Shown piece after piece: positions 62,926 to 64,000 of a stretch of 64,000 nt of DNA (position 1 is the stretch's first letter; each line of letters opens with the position of its first letter). The translations under genes and the position numbers were made by a program. The notes below the pieces were generated by a model that worked only from the letters and a program-made list of their open reading frames with translations, was not told the DNA's origin and searched no databases. The DNA comes from Mesorhizobium loti CJ3sym (lineage in GTDB: Bacteria; Pseudomonadota; Alphaproteobacteria; Rhizobiales; Rhizobiaceae), in contig NZ_AXAL01000002.1 in NCBI RefSeq assembly GCF_000472785.1, positions 407,330 to 471,329 of the forward strand. Direction: 5' to 3'.

Positions 62926-63196
62926 CCGCGAGTTCAAGCTTGAGGCAGTGAGGCTAGTGAAGGATCGGGGCGTAGCGGTGGCGCAGGCGGCCCGTGATCT
63001 TGATCTCCATGAGAATGTACTGCGCAAATGGATCCGCGAGACCAGCGTTGATCCGCAGCATGCCTTCCCCGGTCATGGGCAGATGAAGCCGGAGCAGCAG
63101 GAGATCGACCGGCTGCGCAAGGAAGTGGCCAAGCTCAAGGCGGAGCGCGACATCCTAAAAAAGGCCGCAGCCTACTTTGCGAGAGAAGTGACATGA
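62906..63196 (+). CDS. IS3-family transposase OrfA
   Basis: 96 residues. Helix-turn-helix (REFKLEAVRLVKDRGVAVAQAARDL, then NVLRKWIRE) followed by a leucine-zipper helix (IDRLRKEVAKLKAERDILKKA) used for multimerisation. ATG 62906 is chosen after GGAGAG. Its stop overlaps the orfB start (ATGA), and A_AAA_AAG lies at 63157-63163. Confidence 0.93.
   Translation: MQRRKFSREFKLEAVRLVKDRGVAVAQAARDLDLHENVLRKWIRETSVDPQHAFPGHGQMKPEQQEIDRLRKEVAKLKAERDILKKAAAYFAREVT
63157..63163 (+). promoter_or_regulatory. Programmed -1 frameshift site of the IS3 element
   Basis: The heptamer A AAA AAG is in the orfA zero frame (codons AAA at 63158 and AAG at 63161). A shift of -1 enters the orfB frame, with no stop before orfB, so the fused OrfAB transposase can be made as in other IS3 elements. 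Confidence 0.8.
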
Positions 63197-64000
63197 GGTT
63201 CGCTTTCATCGCGAGGCACCGGAACATCTGGCCGGTGGCATGGCTATGCGACGCGCTGGATGTGTCCCGCTCAGGCTTTCATGCCTGGCTCAACCGCAGT
63301 CCCAGCGCTCGTTCCCGGCATGACGAGATACTCGTTTCCCGCATCGACCGAAGCTTCAAGAGCAGCGACCGCACCTATGGCGCGCGTCGTGTGTGGCACG
63401 ATGTTCTGGCCGAGGGTCTTTCCTGCGGGCTGCATCGTGTCGAGCGGCTGATGCGGGAGAATGGTCTGCGGGCCCGGCCTCGTCGCCGTGGACTGCCGAA
63501 GGACACCGGGCAGCGAGCCGCAGTGTCGGACAATCTCCTCGACCGCGCATTCGAGGCATCGGCGCCGAACCAGAAGTGGGTCGCGGACTTCACCTACATC
63601 TGGACCGCGGAAGGTTGGCTCTACGTTGCCGCTGTCGTCGACCTGTTCTCTCGGCGTGTCGTCGGCTGGGCAATGAAGGCCGAGATGACGGCGCAGCTCG
63701 TCACTGACGCCCTGATCATGGCGATCTGGCGCAGGGGCAAGCCTGACAGCCTGCTGCATCACTCAGACCAGGGATCGCAATACACGAGCGAGCAGTTCCA
63801 GCGGCTCATGGCCGATCACGGCATCACCTGCTCAATGAGCAGGTCGGGCAATGTCTGGGATAATGCTGCGATGGAGAGCTTCTTCTCGTCGCTTAAGACC
63901 GAGCGCACGGCGCGCAAGGTCTACAGGACGAGGGATGACGCCAGGGCGGATGTGTTCGATTACATCGAGCGCTTCTATAACCCTCGGCGAAGGCACTCGA
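63193..64000 (+). CDS. IS3-family transposase OrfB, cut by the window edge
   Basis: 269 residues visible of about 275-290. An HTH_21 domain (SRSGFHAWLNRSPSARSRHD) precedes the integrase core: Asp in WVADFTYIWT, Asp in LHHSDQGSQYTSE and Glu in WDNAAMESFFSSLKTE, the complete DDE triad. It starts at ATG overlapping the orfA stop. No stop codon or frameshift is seen before the edge, so the element may be active. Confidence 0.94.
   Translation, partial: MRFAFIARHRNIWPVAWLCDALDVSRSGFHAWLNRSPSARSRHDEILVSRIDRSFKSSDRTYGARRVWHDVLAEGLSCGLHRVERLMRENGLRARPRRRGLPKDTGQRAAVSDNLLDRAFEASAPNQKWVADFTYIWTAEGWLYVAAVVDLFSRRVVGWAMKAEMTAQLVTDALIMAIWRRGKPDSLLHHSDQGSQYTSEQFQRLMADHGITCSMSRSGNVWDNAAMESFFSSLKTERTARKVYRTRDDARADVFDYIERFYNPRRRHS

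Larger units (their letters stand above)
62864..64000 (+). mobile_element. IS3-family insertion sequence, left end and most of the transposase
   Basis: The left end is placed at TGGACACCGAGATAAGG, where the operon's frame is broken, 42 bases before orfA. It holds orfA, orfB and a -1 slippery site. The right end and any target duplication are beyond the window. Confidence 0.88.

Overview
The window is a high-GC alphaproteobacterial chromosome segment, most probably Rhizobiales and Mesorhizobium-like. This is inferred from three things: the aerobic (CobG/CobN type) cobalamin pathway, the 14-gene nuo operon followed by birA, rnj, a methylmalonyl-CoA epimerase and a DUF1467 gene, and intergenic palindromes of a rhizobial style. 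No database search was possible, so the genus is an inference.

Layout. 1-7.8 kb: the end of an endonuclease/exonuclease/phosphatase gene, a NUDIX-like gene, hypothetical exported or membrane proteins, a MacAB-like tripartite export system (adaptor, ATPase, permease) on the minus strand and a divergent PhzF-family gene. 7.87 kb: tRNA-Lys(CTT). 8.4-24.4 kb: a cobalamin cluster, almost all minus strand, headed by a cobalamin riboswitch: DUF1636 ferredoxin-like protein, cobW, cobN, cobG, cobH, cobI, cobJ, then cobL, cobE, cobM, cobA, cobB, cobS, cobT. cobK alone lies on the plus strand and exactly fills the gap between cobJ and cobL. cobG and cobN each carry an in-frame palindromic repeat about 165-171 bp long. 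24.4-25.6 kb: a YcaQ-type DNA glycosylase gene.

25.9-45.5 kb: nuoA-N (respiratory complex I) with two extra genes inside (a 78-residue exported protein after nuoD and a 231-residue protein after nuoF), then birA, RNase J, methylmalonyl-CoA epimerase and DUF1467. The 231-residue protein and the C-terminal extension of NuoE share a helix-hairpin-helix-like domain. 46-54.8 kb: an exported caspase-like TPR protein (minus), proS-lolC/E-lolD, a 28-codon membrane peptide gene behind a perfect alphaproteobacterial LexA box, an M50 protease-like gene and lipB.

54.98 kb to the end: tRNA-Leu(GAG) with a tyrosine integrase immediately behind it, opening a decayed prophage or phage-derived island. It holds a terminase small subunit and a truncated terminase large subunit, hypothetical genes, a tightly overlapping minus-strand operon of very small membrane proteins and a pentapeptide-repeat protein, and a divergent plus-strand operon that includes an SSB-like protein. 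An IS3-family element with a canonical -1 slippery site interrupts the last phage gene and runs off the window. The far attachment site is not in the window.

The observations most worth following up are the SOS-controlled micro-peptide at 52.5 kb (comparable in size, topology and control to Caulobacter SidA), the protein-coding palindromic elements in cobG and cobN, and the shared domain added to complex I loci.
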